DNA of 64,000 nucleotides from Pseudomonas fluorescens (GCF_000967965.1 NZ_LACC01000011.1:434001-498000), one strand, 5' to 3'; positions 34,845-46,039 are shown, numbered from the stretch's first letter. The notes: generated from the letters alone by a model not told the origin. Numbers and translations are program-made.

Positions 34845-34867
34845 GGCACTGCCGAAACGCCAGTGCC
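34845..34867 (+). other. Leader hairpin of glyA
   Basis: GGCACTG (34845-34851) and CAGTGCC (34861-34867) form a perfect 7-bp stem around a nine-base loop, 43 bp before the glyA ATG. No T run follows. It does not match the two-aptamer glycine riboswitch layout. Confidence 0.4.
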
Positions 34868-34910
34868 TCACCGAGACGAATGGCGCACCGCCGCCGCTGG
34901 GAGAGACGCG

Positions 34911-36164
<1,254 letters not shown>

Positions 36165-36187
36165 GTGCGGTTTTGGAGTAAATGACT

Positions 36188-37438
36188 ATGCAACGCTACT
36201 CGGGCTTCGGCCTCTTCAAACACTCTCTCAGCCATCATGAAAACTGGCAGAAAATGTGGCGCACGCCGACCCCTAAAAAGGTCTACGACGTGGTCATCGT
36301 CGGCGGTGGCGGGCATGGTCTCGCAACGGCCTACTACCTGGCCAAGGAACACGGCATCACCAACGTGGCCGTGGTCGAGAAAGGCTGGCTGGGCGGCGGT
36401 AACACCGCGCGCAACACCACCATCGTTCGCTCCAACTACCTGTGGGATGAGTCGGCGCACCTGTACGAACACGCGATGAAACTGTGGGAAGGCCTGTCCC
36501 AGGACCTGAACTACAACGTGATGTTCTCCCAGCGCGGCGTCTACAACCTGTGCCACACCCTGCAGGACATCCGTGATTCCGAGCGTCGGGTCAGCGCCAA
36601 CCGCCTCAACGGCGTCGACGGTGAACTGCTCGATGCCAAACAGGTTGCCGACGAGATTCCGTACCTCGACTGCTCCAAGAACACCCGCTACCCGGTGATG
36701 GGCGCTACCGTTCAGCGTCGCGGCGGCGTGGCCCGTCACGATGCCGTGGCCTGGGGCTTTGCCCGTGCCGCCGACGCCCTCGGCGTGGACCTGATCCAGC
36801 AGACCGAAGTGATCGGTTTCCGCAAGGAAAACGGCGTGTGCATCGGCGTTGAAACCAACAAGGGCTTCATCGGCGCGAAGCGCGTCGGCGTAGTGACCGC
36901 CGGTAACTCCGGGCACATGGCCAAGCTCGCCGGTTTCCGCCTGCCGATCGAATCCCACCCGCTGCAGGCGCTGGTGTCCGAGCCGATCAAGCCGATTATC
37001 GACAGCGTGATCATGTCCAACGCCGTGCACGGCTACATCAGCCAGTCCGACAAGGGCGACCTGGTGATCGGCGCCGGTATCGACGGCTACAACGGCTACG
37101 GCCAGCGTGGTTCGTACCCGGTGATCGAGCACACCATCCAGGCCATCGTCGAGATGTTCCCGGTGCTGTCGCGCGTACGCATGAACCGTCAGTGGGGCGG
37201 CATCGTCGACACCACGCCGGATGCCTGCCCGATCATTTCGAAAACCCCGGTACCGAACATGTTCTTCAACTGCGGTTGGGGCACCGGCGGCTTCAAGGCC
37301 ACACCTGGCTCGGGCAACGTGTTTGCCGCGAGCCTGGCCAAGGGTGAAATGCACCCATTGGCCGCACCTTTCTCCATCGACCGTTTCCACAACGGTGCGT
37401 TGATCGATGAACACGGCGCTGCTGCGGTTGCCCACTAA
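36188..37438 (+). CDS. soxB: Sarcosine oxidase beta subunit
   Basis: Part of the four-subunit sarcosine oxidase that demethylates sarcosine to glycine, H2O2 and 5,10-methylene-tetrahydrofolate. 416 residues, DAO-type fold carrying FAD and the covalent FMN site. The dinucleotide loop is [16 protein letters not shown] (about 35-50). The start at 36188 ([20 protein letters not shown]) lies nine bases after GGAG, whereas the ATG at 36182 lies too close to it. It follows glyA by 23 bp. Confidence 0.95.
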   Translation: MQRYSGFGLFKHSLSHHENWQKMWRTPTPKKVYDVVIVGGGGHGLATAYYLAKEHGITNVAVVEKGWLGGGNTARNTTIVRSNYLWDESAHLYEHAMKLWEGLSQDLNYNVMFSQRGVYNLCHTLQDIRDSERRVSANRLNGVDGELLDAKQVADEIPYLDCSKNTRYPVMGATVQRRGGVARHDAVAWGFARAADALGVDLIQQTEVIGFRKENGVCIGVETNKGFIGAKRVGVVTAGNSGHMAKLAGFRLPIESHPLQALVSEPIKPIIDSVIMSNAVHGYISQSDKGDLVIGAGIDGYNGYGQRGSYPVIEHTIQAIVEMFPVLSRVRMNRQWGGIVDTTPDACPIISKTPVPNMFFNCGWGTGGFKATPGSGNVFAASLAKGEMHPLAAPFSIDRFHNGALIDEHGAAAVAH

Positions 37439-37452
37439 CAGGAGAAATCCCC

Positions 37453-37782
37453 ATGTTGCATATCTTCTGTCCTCACTGCGGCGAACTGCGCTCCGAAGAG
37501 GAATTCCATGCATCCGGCCAGGCGCACATCCCGCGTCCACTGGATCCGAACACCTGCACCGACGAGGAGTGGGGCGACTACATGTTCTTCCGCGATAACC
37601 CTCGCGGTCTGCACCACGAGCTGTGGGATCACGTCGCCGGTTGCCGTCAGTACTTCAACGTCACCCGCGACACCGTGACCTACGAGATTCTCGAAACCTA
37701 CAAGATCGGCACCAAGCCACAATTCACCGACAAGACCGATAGCCCGAAAGCGGCCAGCACGGCTCTGGGAGAGAAGGTATGA
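37453..37782 (+). CDS. soxD: Sarcosine oxidase delta subunit
   Basis: Small zinc-binding subunit of heterotetrameric sarcosine oxidase. 109 residues, as usual. The zinc ligands fit Cys6, Cys9, His60 and Cys64 (FCPHCG, LWDHVAGC). AGGAG precedes the ATG, and its stop overlaps the soxA start by four bases (ATGA). Confidence 0.95.
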   Translation: MLHIFCPHCGELRSEEEFHASGQAHIPRPLDPNTCTDEEWGDYMFFRDNPRGLHHELWDHVAGCRQYFNVTRDTVTYEILETYKIGTKPQFTDKTDSPKAASTALGEKV

Positions 37783-40700
37783 GCCAGATCAATCGCCTGT
37801 CCAACGGCGGACGGATCGACCGCAACAAAGTCTTGACCTTCACCTTCAACGGCCAGAACTACAAAGGCTTCGAAGGCGATTCCCTGGCCGCTGCACTGCT
37901 GGCCAACGGCGTCGACATCATCGGTCGCAGCTTCAAGTATTCCCGTCCGCGCGGCATCTTCGCTGCCGGCGCTGAAGAGCCGAACGCGGTGCTGCAGATC
38001 GGCGCCACCGAAGCCACGCAGATCCCGAACGTGCGCGCCACGCAACAGGCGCTGTACCAAGGCCTGGTCGCTACCAGCACCAACGGCTGGCCGAGCGTGA
38101 ACAACGACATGATGGGGATTCTCGGCAAGGTCGGCGGCAAGCTGATGCCACCGGGCTTCTACTACAAAACCTTCATGTACCCGCAATCGTTCTGGATGAC
38201 CTACGAGAAGTACATCCGCAAGGCTGCCGGCCTTGGCCGCTCGCCGACCGAGAACGATCCGGACACCTACGACTACATGAACCAGCACTGCGACGTGCTG
38301 ATCGTCGGTGCCGGCCCTGCTGGCTTGGCCGCTGCACTGGCCGCTGCGCGCAGCGGTGCCCGTGTGATCCTGGCTGACGAACAGGAAGAGTTCGGCGGCA
38401 GCCTGCTCGACTCCCGCGAAAGCCTCGACGGCAAGCCGGCGATGGAGTGGGTGGCCAGCGTCATCGACGAGCTGAAGAACACCCCTGACGTGCTGCTGTT
38501 GCCGCGCGCCACCGTCAACGGCTACCACGATCACAACTTCCTGACCATTCACGAGCGCCTGACCGATCACCTCGGCGACCGCGCACCGATCGGCCAGGTG
38601 CGTCAGCGCATCCACCGGGTCCGCGCCACTCGCGTGGTGCTGGCAACCGGCGCTCACGAACGTCCACTGGTCTACGGCAACAACGACGTGCCGGGCAACA
38701 TGCTCGCCGGCGCCATCTCGACCTACGTGCGTCGTTATGGTGTGGCACCGGGCAAGAAACTGGTGCTGTCGACCAACAACGACCACGCCTACCGCGTTGC
38801 CCTGGATTGGCTCGATGCCAGCCTGCAAGTGGTGGCCATCGCCGACGCTCGCAGCAATCCCCGTGGTGCGCTGGTGGAAGAAGCCCGCGCCAAAGGCATC
38901 CGCATCCTCACCGGCAGCGCCGTGATCGAGGCCCGTGGTAGCAAGCACGTGACCGCTGCCCGTGTGGCCGCCATCGATGTCAAAGCCCACACCGTGACGA
39001 GCCCAGGCGAATGGCTCGACTGCGACGTGGTCGCCAGCTCCGGTGGCTACAGCCCGGTGGTTCACCTGGCTTCGCACCTGGGCGGCAAGCCGATCTGGCG
39101 CGAAGACATCCTCGGTTTCGTACCGGGTGAAGCACCGCAGAAACGCGTGTGTGTCGGTGGCATCAACGGCGTCTACGGCCTCGGCGATTCCCTGGCCGAT
39201 GGTTTTGAAGGTGGCGTTCGCGCTGCTGCCGAAGCCGGCTTCCAGTCGGTTGAAGGCGTGTTGCCAAAAGCCCTGAGCCGTCTCGAAGAGCCGACCCTGG
39301 CGCTGTTCCAGGTGCCCCATGAAAAGAACACCGCACGGGCGCCGAAGCAATTCGTCGACCTGCAAAACGACGTCACCGCCGCCGCCATCGAACTGGCGAC
39401 CCGCGAGGGCTTCGAGTCGGTCGAGCACGTCAAGCGCTACACCGCGCTGGGCTTCGGTACCGATCAGGGCAAGCTCGGCAACGTCAACGGCCTGGCCATC
39501 GCTGCCCGCTCGCTGAACGTGACCATCCCGCAGATGGGCACCACCATGTTCCGTCCGAACTACACGCCGGTGACTTTCGGCGCCGTGGCCGGTCGTCACT
39601 GTGGGCACATCTTCGAGCCGGTGCGCTACACCGCGCTGCATCAATGGCACCTGAAAAATGGCGCCGAGTTCGAAGACGTCGGCCAGTGGAAACGTCCTTG
39701 GTACTTCCCTAAATCCGGTGAAGACCTGCATGCCGCGGTGAAGCGCGAATGCAAAGCCGTGCGCGACAGCGTCGGCCTGCTGGATGCTTCGACCCTCGGC
39801 AAAATCGACATCCAGGGCCCGGATACGCGTGAGTTCCTCAACCGCGTCTACACCAACGCCTGGACCAAGCTCGACGTGGGCAAGGCGCGTTACGGCCTGA
39901 TGTGCAAAGAAGACGGCATGGTCTTCGACGACGGTGTGACGGCTTGCCTGGCCGACAACCATTTCGTCATGACCACCACCACGGGCGGCGCGGCTCGCGT
40001 ACTTCAGTGGCTGGAGCTGTACCACCAGACCGAATGGCCGGACATGAAGGTGTACTTCACCTCCGTCACCGACCACTGGGCGACCATGACCCTGTCCGGG
40101 CCGAACAGCCGCAAGCTGCTCGCTGAAGTCACCGACATCGACCTGAGCAACGAAGCCTTCCCGTTCATGACCTGGAAAGAAGGTCTGGTGGGTGGTGTGC
40201 CAGCGCGGGTATTCCGGATTTCGTTTACCGGTGAACTGTCGTACGAAGTCAACGTGCAAGCCGACTACGCCATGGGCGTGCTGGAAAAAATCGTCGACGC
40301 CGGCAAGAAGTACAACCTGACCCCGTACGGCACTGAAACCATGCACGTGCTGCGGGCGGAGAAGGGCTTCATCATCGTCGGCCAGGACACTGACAGTTCG
40401 ATGACCCCGGACGACTTGAACATGGGCTGGTGTGTCGGTCGCACCAAACCGTTCTCGTGGATCGGCTGGCGTGGCATGAACCGTGAAGACTGCGTGCGTG
40501 ATCAGCGCAAGCAATTGGTTGGCCTGAAGCCGATCGATCCGAACAAATGGCTGCCGGAAGGCGCGCAACTGGTGTTCAACACCAAGCAAGCCATTCCGAT
40601 GACCATGGTGGGTCACGTGACTTCCAGTTACCTGCACAACTCCCTGGGCTATTCGTTCGCCATGGGCGTGGTCAAGGGCGGCTTGCAGCGGATGGGCGAG

Positions 40701-40796
40701 CGAGTGTTCGCACCGCTGGCCGACGGCAGCGTGATCGAGGCGGAAATCGTTTCTTCGGTGTTCTTTGATCCGAAGGGCGAGCGCCAGAACGTTTAA
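37779..40796 (+). CDS. soxA: Sarcosine oxidase alpha subunit
   Basis: Largest subunit, 1005 residues. An N-terminal ferredoxin-like/2Fe-2S-type fold (about 1-120) is followed by an NAD-binding flavoprotein region with GAGPAGLAAALAAARSGARV near 176-195. The C-terminal aminomethyltransferase (GCV_T-like) part (about 610-1000) binds tetrahydrofolate and accepts the methyl-derived carbon; DASTLGKIDIQGPDTREFLN opens it. It overlaps soxD by four bases, and a REP doublet separates it from soxG. Confidence 0.95.
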   Translation: MSQINRLSNGGRIDRNKVLTFTFNGQNYKGFEGDSLAAALLANGVDIIGRSFKYSRPRGIFAAGAEEPNAVLQIGATEATQIPNVRATQQALYQGLVATSTNGWPSVNNDMMGILGKVGGKLMPPGFYYKTFMYPQSFWMTYEKYIRKAAGLGRSPTENDPDTYDYMNQHCDVLIVGAGPAGLAAALAAARSGARVILADEQEEFGGSLLDSRESLDGKPAMEWVASVIDELKNTPDVLLLPRATVNGYHDHNFLTIHERLTDHLGDRAPIGQVRQRIHRVRATRVVLATGAHERPLVYGNNDVPGNMLAGAISTYVRRYGVAPGKKLVLSTNNDHAYRVALDWLDASLQVVAIADARSNPRGALVEEARAKGIRILTGSAVIEARGSKHVTAARVAAIDVKAHTVTSPGEWLDCDVVASSGGYSPVVHLASHLGGKPIWREDILGFVPGEAPQKRVCVGGINGVYGLGDSLADGFEGGVRAAAEAGFQSVEGVLPKALSRLEEPTLALFQVPHEKNTARAPKQFVDLQNDVTAAAIELATREGFESVEHVKRYTALGFGTDQGKLGNVNGLAIAARSLNVTIPQMGTTMFRPNYTPVTFGAVAGRHCGHIFEPVRYTALHQWHLKNGAEFEDVGQWKRPWYFPKSGEDLHAAVKRECKAVRDSVGLLDASTLGKIDIQGPDTREFLNRVYTNAWTKLDVGKARYGLMCKEDGMVFDDGVTACLADNHFVMTTTTGGAARVLQWLELYHQTEWPDMKVYFTSVTDHWATMTLSGPNSRKLLAEVTDIDLSNEAFPFMTWKEGLVGGVPARVFRISFTGELSYEVNVQADYAMGVLEKIVDAGKKYNLTPYGTETMHVLRAEKGFIIVGQDTDSSMTPDDLNMGWCVGRTKPFSWIGWRGMNREDCVRDQRKQLVGLKPIDPNKWLPEGAQLVFNTKQAIPMTMVGHVTSSYLHNSLGYSFAMGVVKGGLQRMGERVFAPLADGSVIEAEIVSSVFFDPKGERQNV

Positions 40797-40822
40797 GGCT
40801 CGGGTCCTGTGGGGGGCCGGCA

Positions 40823-40899
40823 GCCGCTTTCGCGAGCAGGCTCGCTCCCACAGGAGATCGCGTACCCCTTGTGGGAGCGAGCCTGCTCGCGAAAGCGGC
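40823..40899. repeat. REP doublet, family A
   Basis: GCCGCTTTCGCGAGCAGGCT and its inverted copy with extended complementary ends (GAAAGCGGC), between soxA and soxG. Confidence 0.85.
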
Positions 40900-40943
40900 A
40901 GAACAGTCTCCACAGGGCTAACAGAATTCAGGAAAGGTGCTTT

Positions 40944-41576
40944 ATGACCGCAGCCAATGTTTACCAACAACGCCCAACCTCCGGGGCCAAGGCCGAGTCG
41001 TCGCTGCATCACGCCGACCTCGCCAGCCTGGTGGGCAAGGGCCGCAAGAACGCCGGTGTGACTGTGCGTGAAAAGAAACTCCTCGGTCACCTGACCATCC
41101 GTGGTGATGGCCACGACGCCGCATTCGCCGCTGGCGTGCACAAGGCCCTAGGCATCGAATTGCCCGGCGCACTGAGCGTCATAGTCAAAGGTGAAACCAG
41201 CCTGCAATGGATGGGGCCGGATGAGTGGCTGCTGATCGTGCCGACCGGTGAAGAACTGGCCGCCGAGCAAAAACTGCGCAAAGCGCTGGGCGATTTGCAC
41301 ATTGCGATCGTCAACGTCAGCGGCGGCCAGCAACTCCTCGAACTGAGCGGCCCGAACGTGCGCCAGGTGCTGATGAAGTCCACCAGCTACGACGTGCACC
41401 CGAACAACTTCCCGGTGGGCAAAGCCGTCGGCACGGTGTTCGCCAAGTCGCAATTGATGATCCGTCACACCGCCGAAGACACCTGGGAACTGCTGATTCG
41501 TCGCAGCTTCTCGGATTACTGGTGGTTGTGGTTGCAGGACGCTTCTGCCGAGTACGGCCTGAGCGTACAGGCCTGA
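40944..41576 (+). CDS. soxG: Sarcosine oxidase gamma subunit
   Basis: 210 residues, GCV_T-like fold, completes the SoxBDAG enzyme. Family stretches include WMGPDEWLLIVPTGE and VNVSGGQQLLELSGPNVRQV. AGGAAAGG precedes the ATG at 40944; the longer in-frame reading upstream is REP sequence. It is separated from soxA by 147 bp but in the same direction, as in other pseudomonads. Confidence 0.94.
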   Translation: MTAANVYQQRPTSGAKAESSLHHADLASLVGKGRKNAGVTVREKKLLGHLTIRGDGHDAAFAAGVHKALGIELPGALSVIVKGETSLQWMGPDEWLLIVPTGEELAAEQKLRKALGDLHIAIVNVSGGQQLLELSGPNVRQVLMKSTSYDVHPNNFPVGKAVGTVFAKSQLMIRHTAEDTWELLIRRSFSDYWWLWLQDASAEYGLSVQA

Positions 41577-41601
41577 CACGGTATGTGAGTGTGGCTGCTT
41601 T

Positions 41602-41735
41602 TGTGGCGAGGGGGCTTGCCCCCGTTCGGCTGCGAAGCAGTCGTAAAACCAGTGAATGCGGTCTACCTGTTAGATCGCACACTCCGGATTTGGGGCCGCT
41701 GCGCAGCCCAACGGGGGCAAGCCCCCTCGCCACAG
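41602..41735. repeat. REP doublet, family B
   Basis: TGTGGCGAGGGGGCTTGCCC and its inverted copy, between soxG and purU. Confidence 0.85.
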
Positions 41736-41793
41736 GCAAGCTCAACACAGAATTCTCTGTGATCACAGAATTTGCTACAGGAGTCACCGCACT

Positions 41794-42651
41794 ATGAGCC
41801 GCGCCCCAGACACATGGATTCTGACCGCCGACTGCCCCAGCGTGCTCGGCACCGTGGACGCGGTGACCCGCTTTCTGTTCGAGCAGGGCTGCTACGTCAC
41901 CGAGCACCATTCCTTCGATGACCGACTCTCGGGCCGTTTCTTCATTCGTGTGGAATTCCGCCAGCCTGACGGTTTCGACGAGCAGTCCTTCCGCGCGGGC
42001 CTGGCCGAGCGCGGTGAAGCCTTCGGCATGATCTTCGAACTGACCGCGCCAAACTATCGGCCGAAAGTGGTGATCATGGTTTCCAAGGCCGATCACTGCC
42101 TCAACGACTTGCTCTATCGTCAGCGCATCGGCCAGTTGTCGATGGACGTCGCTGCTGTGGTCTCCAACCACCCGGACCTCAAGCCACTGGCCGACTGGCA
42201 CCAGATTCCGTACTACCACTTCCCGCTGGACCCGAACGACAAGCCGTCCCAGGAACGTCAGGTGTGGCAGGTCATCGAAGAGTCCGGTGCGGAACTGGTG
42301 ATCCTTGCGCGCTACATGCAAGTGCTGTCGCCGGAGTTGTGCCGCAAGCTCGATGGCAAGGCGATCAACATTCACCACTCCCTGCTGCCCGGGTTCAAGG
42401 GCGCCAAGCCCTATCACCAGGCCTACAACAAGGGCGTGAAACTGGTGGGCGCCACGGCGCATTACATCAACAACGACCTCGATGAAGGTCCGATCATTGC
42501 CCAGGGCGTGGAGGCAGTGGATCACAGCCATTACCCGGAAGACCTGATCGCCAAGGGGCGGGATATCGAAGGGCTGACCCTGGCCCGGGCCGTCGGGTAT
42601 CACATTGAGAGACGCGTATTTTTGAACGCGAACAGAACAGTCGTTCTTTAG
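41794..42651 (+). CDS. purU: Formyltetrahydrofolate deformylase
   Basis: Hydrolyses 10-formyl-tetrahydrofolate to formate and tetrahydrofolate, recycling the folate charged during sarcosine breakdown. 285 residues. N-terminal ACT domain (about 5-85, WILTADCPSVLGTVDAVTRF). C-terminal formyltransferase domain with NIHHSLLPGFKGAKPYHQAY and the HYINNDLDEGPIIAQ stretch, supplying the catalytic Asn, His and Asp. CAGGAG precedes the ATG. One of several purU copies likely in the genome; this one is pathway-linked. Confidence 0.93.
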   Translation: MSRAPDTWILTADCPSVLGTVDAVTRFLFEQGCYVTEHHSFDDRLSGRFFIRVEFRQPDGFDEQSFRAGLAERGEAFGMIFELTAPNYRPKVVIMVSKADHCLNDLLYRQRIGQLSMDVAAVVSNHPDLKPLADWHQIPYYHFPLDPNDKPSQERQVWQVIEESGAELVILARYMQVLSPELCRKLDGKAINIHHSLLPGFKGAKPYHQAYNKGVKLVGATAHYINNDLDEGPIIAQGVEAVDHSHYPEDLIAKGRDIEGLTLARAVGYHIERRVFLNANRTVVL

Positions 42652-42657
42652 ATTGCC

Positions 42658-42750
42658 ATCGCGAGCAGGCTCACTCCTACAGGGGTTTGTGGTTACCCAC
42701 AAATCTCAGTCACACCAAAGATCCACTGTAGGAGCGAGCCTGCTCGCGAT
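42658..42750. repeat. REP doublet, family A
   Basis: ATCGCGAGCAGGCTCACTCC and its inverted copy, between purU and fdhA. Confidence 0.85.
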
Positions 42751-42855
42751 AGCGGCATAACGGACAACACAAGACACACAGGCAATAACCCGAGCACTTA
42801 ACGCGCTGCCTGCCTGGGCAACGCGGTTCCATAAAAACAACAGCGAGGTGAAAGC

Positions 42856-44055
42856 ATGTCTGGCAATCGTGGTGTGGTGTATCTCGGCGCTGGCAAGGTC
42901 GAAGTGCAGAGTATTGATTATCCGAAAATGCAGGACCCGCGTGGCAGGAAAATTAACCACGCCGTCATCCTGCGTGTGGTTTCCACCAACATCTGTGGTT
43001 CCGACCAGCACATGGTGCGCGGTCGTACCACCGCTCAAACCGGCCTGGTGCTGGGCCACGAAATCACCGGCGAAGTGATCGAGAAGGGCAGCGACGTCGA
43101 GAACCTGCAAATCGGCGACCTGGTATCCGTACCGTTCAACGTCGCTTGCGGGCGCTGCCGTTCCTGCAAAGAGATGCATACCGGCGTGTGCCTGAGCGTC
43201 AACCCGGCGCGTCCGGGCGGTGCCTATGGTTATGTCGACATGGGCGACTGGACCGGCGGCCAGGCCGAATACGCCATGGTGCCGTATGCCGACTTCAACC
43301 TGCTGAAACTGCCGGACCGTGACCGGGCCATGGAAAAAATCCGTGACCTGACTTGCCTCTCCGACATCCTGCCGACCGGCTATCACGGCGCCGTGACTGC
43401 CGGCGTTGGCCCGGGCAGCACTGTGTACATCGCCGGTGCCGGTCCGGTCGGTCTGGCGGCGGCCGCATCCGCTCGCCTGCTCGGCGCGGCAGTGGTGATC
43501 GTCGGTGACGTCAACACCGTGCGCCTGGCTCACGCCAAGGCCCAGGGCTTCGAAATCGCCGACCTGTCACTCGATACCCCGCTGCACGAACAGATCGCTG
43601 CACTGCTGGGTGAACCGGAAGTGGATTGCGCCATCGACGCTGTCGGCTTCGAAGCCCGAGGCCACGGCCATGACGGCGTGAAACACGAAGCGCCGGCCAC
43701 CGTGCTCAACTCGCTGATGGGCGTGGTGCGTGTGGCAGGCAAGATCGGCATCCCCGGCCTCTACGTGACCGAAGACCCGGGCGCCGTGGACGCTGCCGCG
43801 AAAATGGGCAGCCTGAGCATCCGCTTCGGCCTGGGCTGGGCTAAATCCCACAGCTTCCACACCGGCCAGACCCCGGTGATGAAGTACAACCGCCAGCTGA
43901 TGCAGGCGATCATGTGGGACCGCATCAACATCGCCGAAGTGGTGGGGGTGCAGGTGATCAGCCTGGATCAGGCGCCGCAGGGGTATGGCGAGTTCGATGC
44001 GGGTGTGCCGAAGAAGTTTGTGATTGATCCGCATAAGATGTTTAGTGCGGCGTAA
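42856..44055 (+). CDS. fdhA: Glutathione-independent formaldehyde dehydrogenase
   Basis: NAD-dependent oxidation of formaldehyde to formate; disposes of the formaldehyde released in betaine and dimethylglycine demethylation. 399 residues, zinc-dependent medium-chain dehydrogenase with tightly bound NAD. Catalytic zinc ligands include Cys47 and His68 (NICGSDQH, LGHEITGE). Structural zinc cysteines are 98, 101, 104 and 112 (CGRCRSC). The Rossmann loop is GAGPVGLAAA near 194. The ATG at 42856 is preceded by GAGGTGAAAGC. A terminator follows the gene. Confidence 0.95.
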   Translation: MSGNRGVVYLGAGKVEVQSIDYPKMQDPRGRKINHAVILRVVSTNICGSDQHMVRGRTTAQTGLVLGHEITGEVIEKGSDVENLQIGDLVSVPFNVACGRCRSCKEMHTGVCLSVNPARPGGAYGYVDMGDWTGGQAEYAMVPYADFNLLKLPDRDRAMEKIRDLTCLSDILPTGYHGAVTAGVGPGSTVYIAGAGPVGLAAAASARLLGAAVVIVGDVNTVRLAHAKAQGFEIADLSLDTPLHEQIAALLGEPEVDCAIDAVGFEARGHGHDGVKHEAPATVLNSLMGVVRVAGKIGIPGLYVTEDPGAVDAAAKMGSLSIRFGLGWAKSHSFHTGQTPVMKYNRQLMQAIMWDRINIAEVVGVQVISLDQAPQGYGEFDAGVPKKFVIDPHKMFSAA

Positions 44056-44067
44056 AGGCTTAGGGTA

Positions 44068-44103
44068 AACAAAGAGGGTGAAATGATGTCACCCTCTTTT
44101 GTT
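44068..44103. terminator. Intrinsic terminator between fdhA and the RHS gene
   Basis: AAAGAGGGTGA (44071-44081) and TCACCCTCTTT (44089-44099) form an 11-bp stem with a seven-base loop and flanking A and T runs. It can serve both convergent transcripts. Confidence 0.88.
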
Positions 44104-44118
44104 ATCCCTTGGTAGAAT

Positions 44119-45258
44119 TCAGAACGGTGCCTCGGAGGCTCTGGGAAGTACCTGGGGCCTTCTGATCTCCGTAGCATGAATTGAAACTCGTCTATAAATA
44201 CGCTCATGCAAAACTATTTCCATTTCGTTTAACGATCTGTAAATCAAGCCTCCCTCGCCCATTGTTCCATACCGGTAATGGCGACCAGGAATCATGGAAC
44301 TAAAGTCACTGACATATACTTCATAAACGTGGGGTGTGCCATTGTTGGAGTAACTGGCCGCGATCTCCGAAAAATCTACTGCTGTTCTTCGAGTAGGGGA
44401 TACATAGAAGCCTGGACCGCTGCTGAGACCGCAAGCGCTATTCATGAAGTTGGAGTGTAGCCCGGCTGTTAAACTATTATGGTGTGCTGTCGTGGATCCA
44501 TGGGTGCCAATATAATCTAACGTACTTAAATCTACTTTTGGTTGCGGCGGTGGCTCAGAAACACCTCTAGTCGTATTTGATGGTGGTTCAAAATGAGTCG
44601 GATTTTTTATAATCTGTAGGTCAGGCGTTTTTATGTAGGCAGTGCGTGCTCGCGTGTTCTTAGGTGCTACGTGTCGAGGCAACTTGAGTGATGAGCCTTT
44701 CAAAAGTGCGTTCTTGACGAATTGTGAAATATGTCCCGACGGATCGGTCCGATTTACCGGATCCCCCACGCAATACACATACGCATTCAACCCACCCTCC
44801 CCAAACGGACTCCAACTGTCCGGACTGTTAAACCGCATCAAAACCGGGTTAAACGCCCGATAACCATTCCCCAACAAATAACACCCCGTCACCGGATCCG
44901 GTCTTTCGCCATTGAAGCCGAGCAGGCTGAGTAAGCCGCTTTCCGCAGGGCGATGACCATAGGGTGAATAGGCCAAGGAATGGGGACGAGTTGCGTCGAT
45001 CACATTCAATACCGAACGCTGTTGATCAGTGGCAAGCAAGCGCGCTTCCACGGCCCCGTTCTGACGCTGTTGCTGAGCCAGCAGTTGATCGTCGTGCTGC
45101 ATGATCGAACGCTGCACCACACCTTGAATCTCGGTGGCCAGACGATCTTTCAGATAAAAGCGCCGGCAGGTGTCTAGTGATGTGGGAGTGCAATCAACCA
45201 GACGATCCAGCGGGTCGTAGTGGTAGCGGCAGAGCAGGGATTCTCGATTGGGGAGCAT
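44119..45258 (-). CDS. Orphan RHS-core protein with ADP-ribosyltransferase-like C-terminal tip
   Basis: 379 residues. Residues 1-95 are the short RHS leader (RYHYDPLDRLVDCTP) and 96-176 the RHS-associated core, ending NAYVYCVGDPVNRTDPSGH, after which polymorphic toxins carry a variable tip. The tip (177-379) has a proline-rich linker. It then has YIGTHGSTTAHHNSL (His253), GPGFYVSPTRRTAVDF (Tyr285), HVYEVYV and RSLNEMEIVLHERI (Glu345/Glu347), an order matching the H-Y-E pattern of diphtheria-type ADP-ribosyltransferases. That assignment is inference. It lacks the long YD-repeat shell, a PAAR or VgrG partner and any downstream immunity gene. Confidence 0.75.
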   Translation of the reverse strand: MLPNRESLLCRYHYDPLDRLVDCTPTSLDTCRRFYLKDRLATEIQGVVQRSIMQHDDQLLAQQQRQNGAVEARLLATDQQRSVLNVIDATRPHSLAYSPYGHRPAESGLLSLLGFNGERPDPVTGCYLLGNGYRAFNPVLMRFNSPDSWSPFGEGGLNAYVYCVGDPVNRTDPSGHISQFVKNALLKGSSLKLPRHVAPKNTRARTAYIKTPDLQIIKNPTHFEPPSNTTRGVSEPPPQPKVDLSTLDYIGTHGSTTAHHNSLTAGLHSNFMNSACGLSSGPGFYVSPTRRTAVDFSEIAASYSNNGTPHVYEVYVSDFSSMIPGRHYRYGTMGEGGLIYRSLNEMEIVLHERIYRRVSIHATEIRRPQVLPRASEAPF

Positions 45259-45483
45259 GGCCGGGTTCCTGAAGGAGTTTGTCGATTCAGGGTTTTACTG
45301 TGGCGAATTCGAACAGAGCCGCCCACTAGCAGATCTGATAGTGCCGCAGGCTTCTGGGCTGCTTTGTGACGAGCGGGTGGGAAATGGGTGGAAACCTGAG
45401 GAACATGCCCGCGTTTGCCCGGTCAAATCGGCAGCTTTGCGCCTGTAAGCCGGGCGTTTTTCATGACGCAAGAGGATGTCTGA

Positions 45484-46038
45484 ATGAAGATTTCACGCGG
45501 TTTTGCCCTGGCATCACTCCTGACCCTGGCGGCCAGCCCGGTCTTCGCACAGTTCAGTCTGGGTGATGCGGCCAATGCCATTGCCGGCATGAAGGGCGGT
45601 GACGCGGCCGCGACCGCCGCACCAACGCCGCAGACAGCCGACCTGCTGAGCACCCTCAGTGAATTGGACATCACCCCACAGCAAGCCATCGGCGGCGCCG
45701 GGGCGATGCTTGGGCTGGCGAAGAACCAGTTGAGTTCGACCGACTACTCGGAACTGGCCAAAAGTGTACCGGGCATCGACATGCTCTCGGGCGGCGGTGA
45801 GTTGGGTGCACTGGCCGGTCTGCTCGGCTCCAGCGGCAAAGCTGCAGGACTGGACAATGCCCTGGGTAACGTCAAGAACACCAACGACCTGAACAACGCC
45901 TTCAGCGCCCTGGGCATGGACAGCGGCATGATCGGCCTGTTTACCCCGGTGCTCCTGCAATACCTCGGCCAGCAGGGCGTCGGCGGTTCGCTGCTGAGCA
46001 GCCTGGGCGGGATCTGGGGTGCTGGCGCCGGTAGCTGA
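45484..46038 (+). CDS. Exported DUF2780-family protein
   Basis: 184 residues with a signal peptide (MKISRGFALASLLTLAASPVFA). The mature part is rich in Gly, Ala, Leu and Ser, with the DUF2780 pattern ITPQQAIGGAGAMLGLAKNQ and LSGGGELGALAGLLGSSGKA. Function unknown; probably periplasmic. AGAGGAT precedes the ATG. Convergent with the acyltransferase gene, one base apart. The 225 bp before it (45259-45483) show no other feature. Confidence 0.78.
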   Translation: MKISRGFALASLLTLAASPVFAQFSLGDAANAIAGMKGGDAAATAAPTPQTADLLSTLSELDITPQQAIGGAGAMLGLAKNQLSSTDYSELAKSVPGIDMLSGGGELGALAGLLGSSGKAAGLDNALGNVKNTNDLNNAFSALGMDSGMIGLFTPVLLQYLGQQGVGGSLLSSLGGIWGAGAGS

Positions 46039-46039
46039 T

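Noticed and set aside
34722..34910. Glycine riboswitch before glyA
   Set aside because: A hairpin with a CCGAA-containing loop is present, but the order and second aptamer of the glycine riboswitch could not be traced.
37698..41141. Minus-strand open frame of 1147 codons
   Set aside because: Antisense shadow of soxA and part of soxG; His- and Val-rich composition without any recognisable domain.
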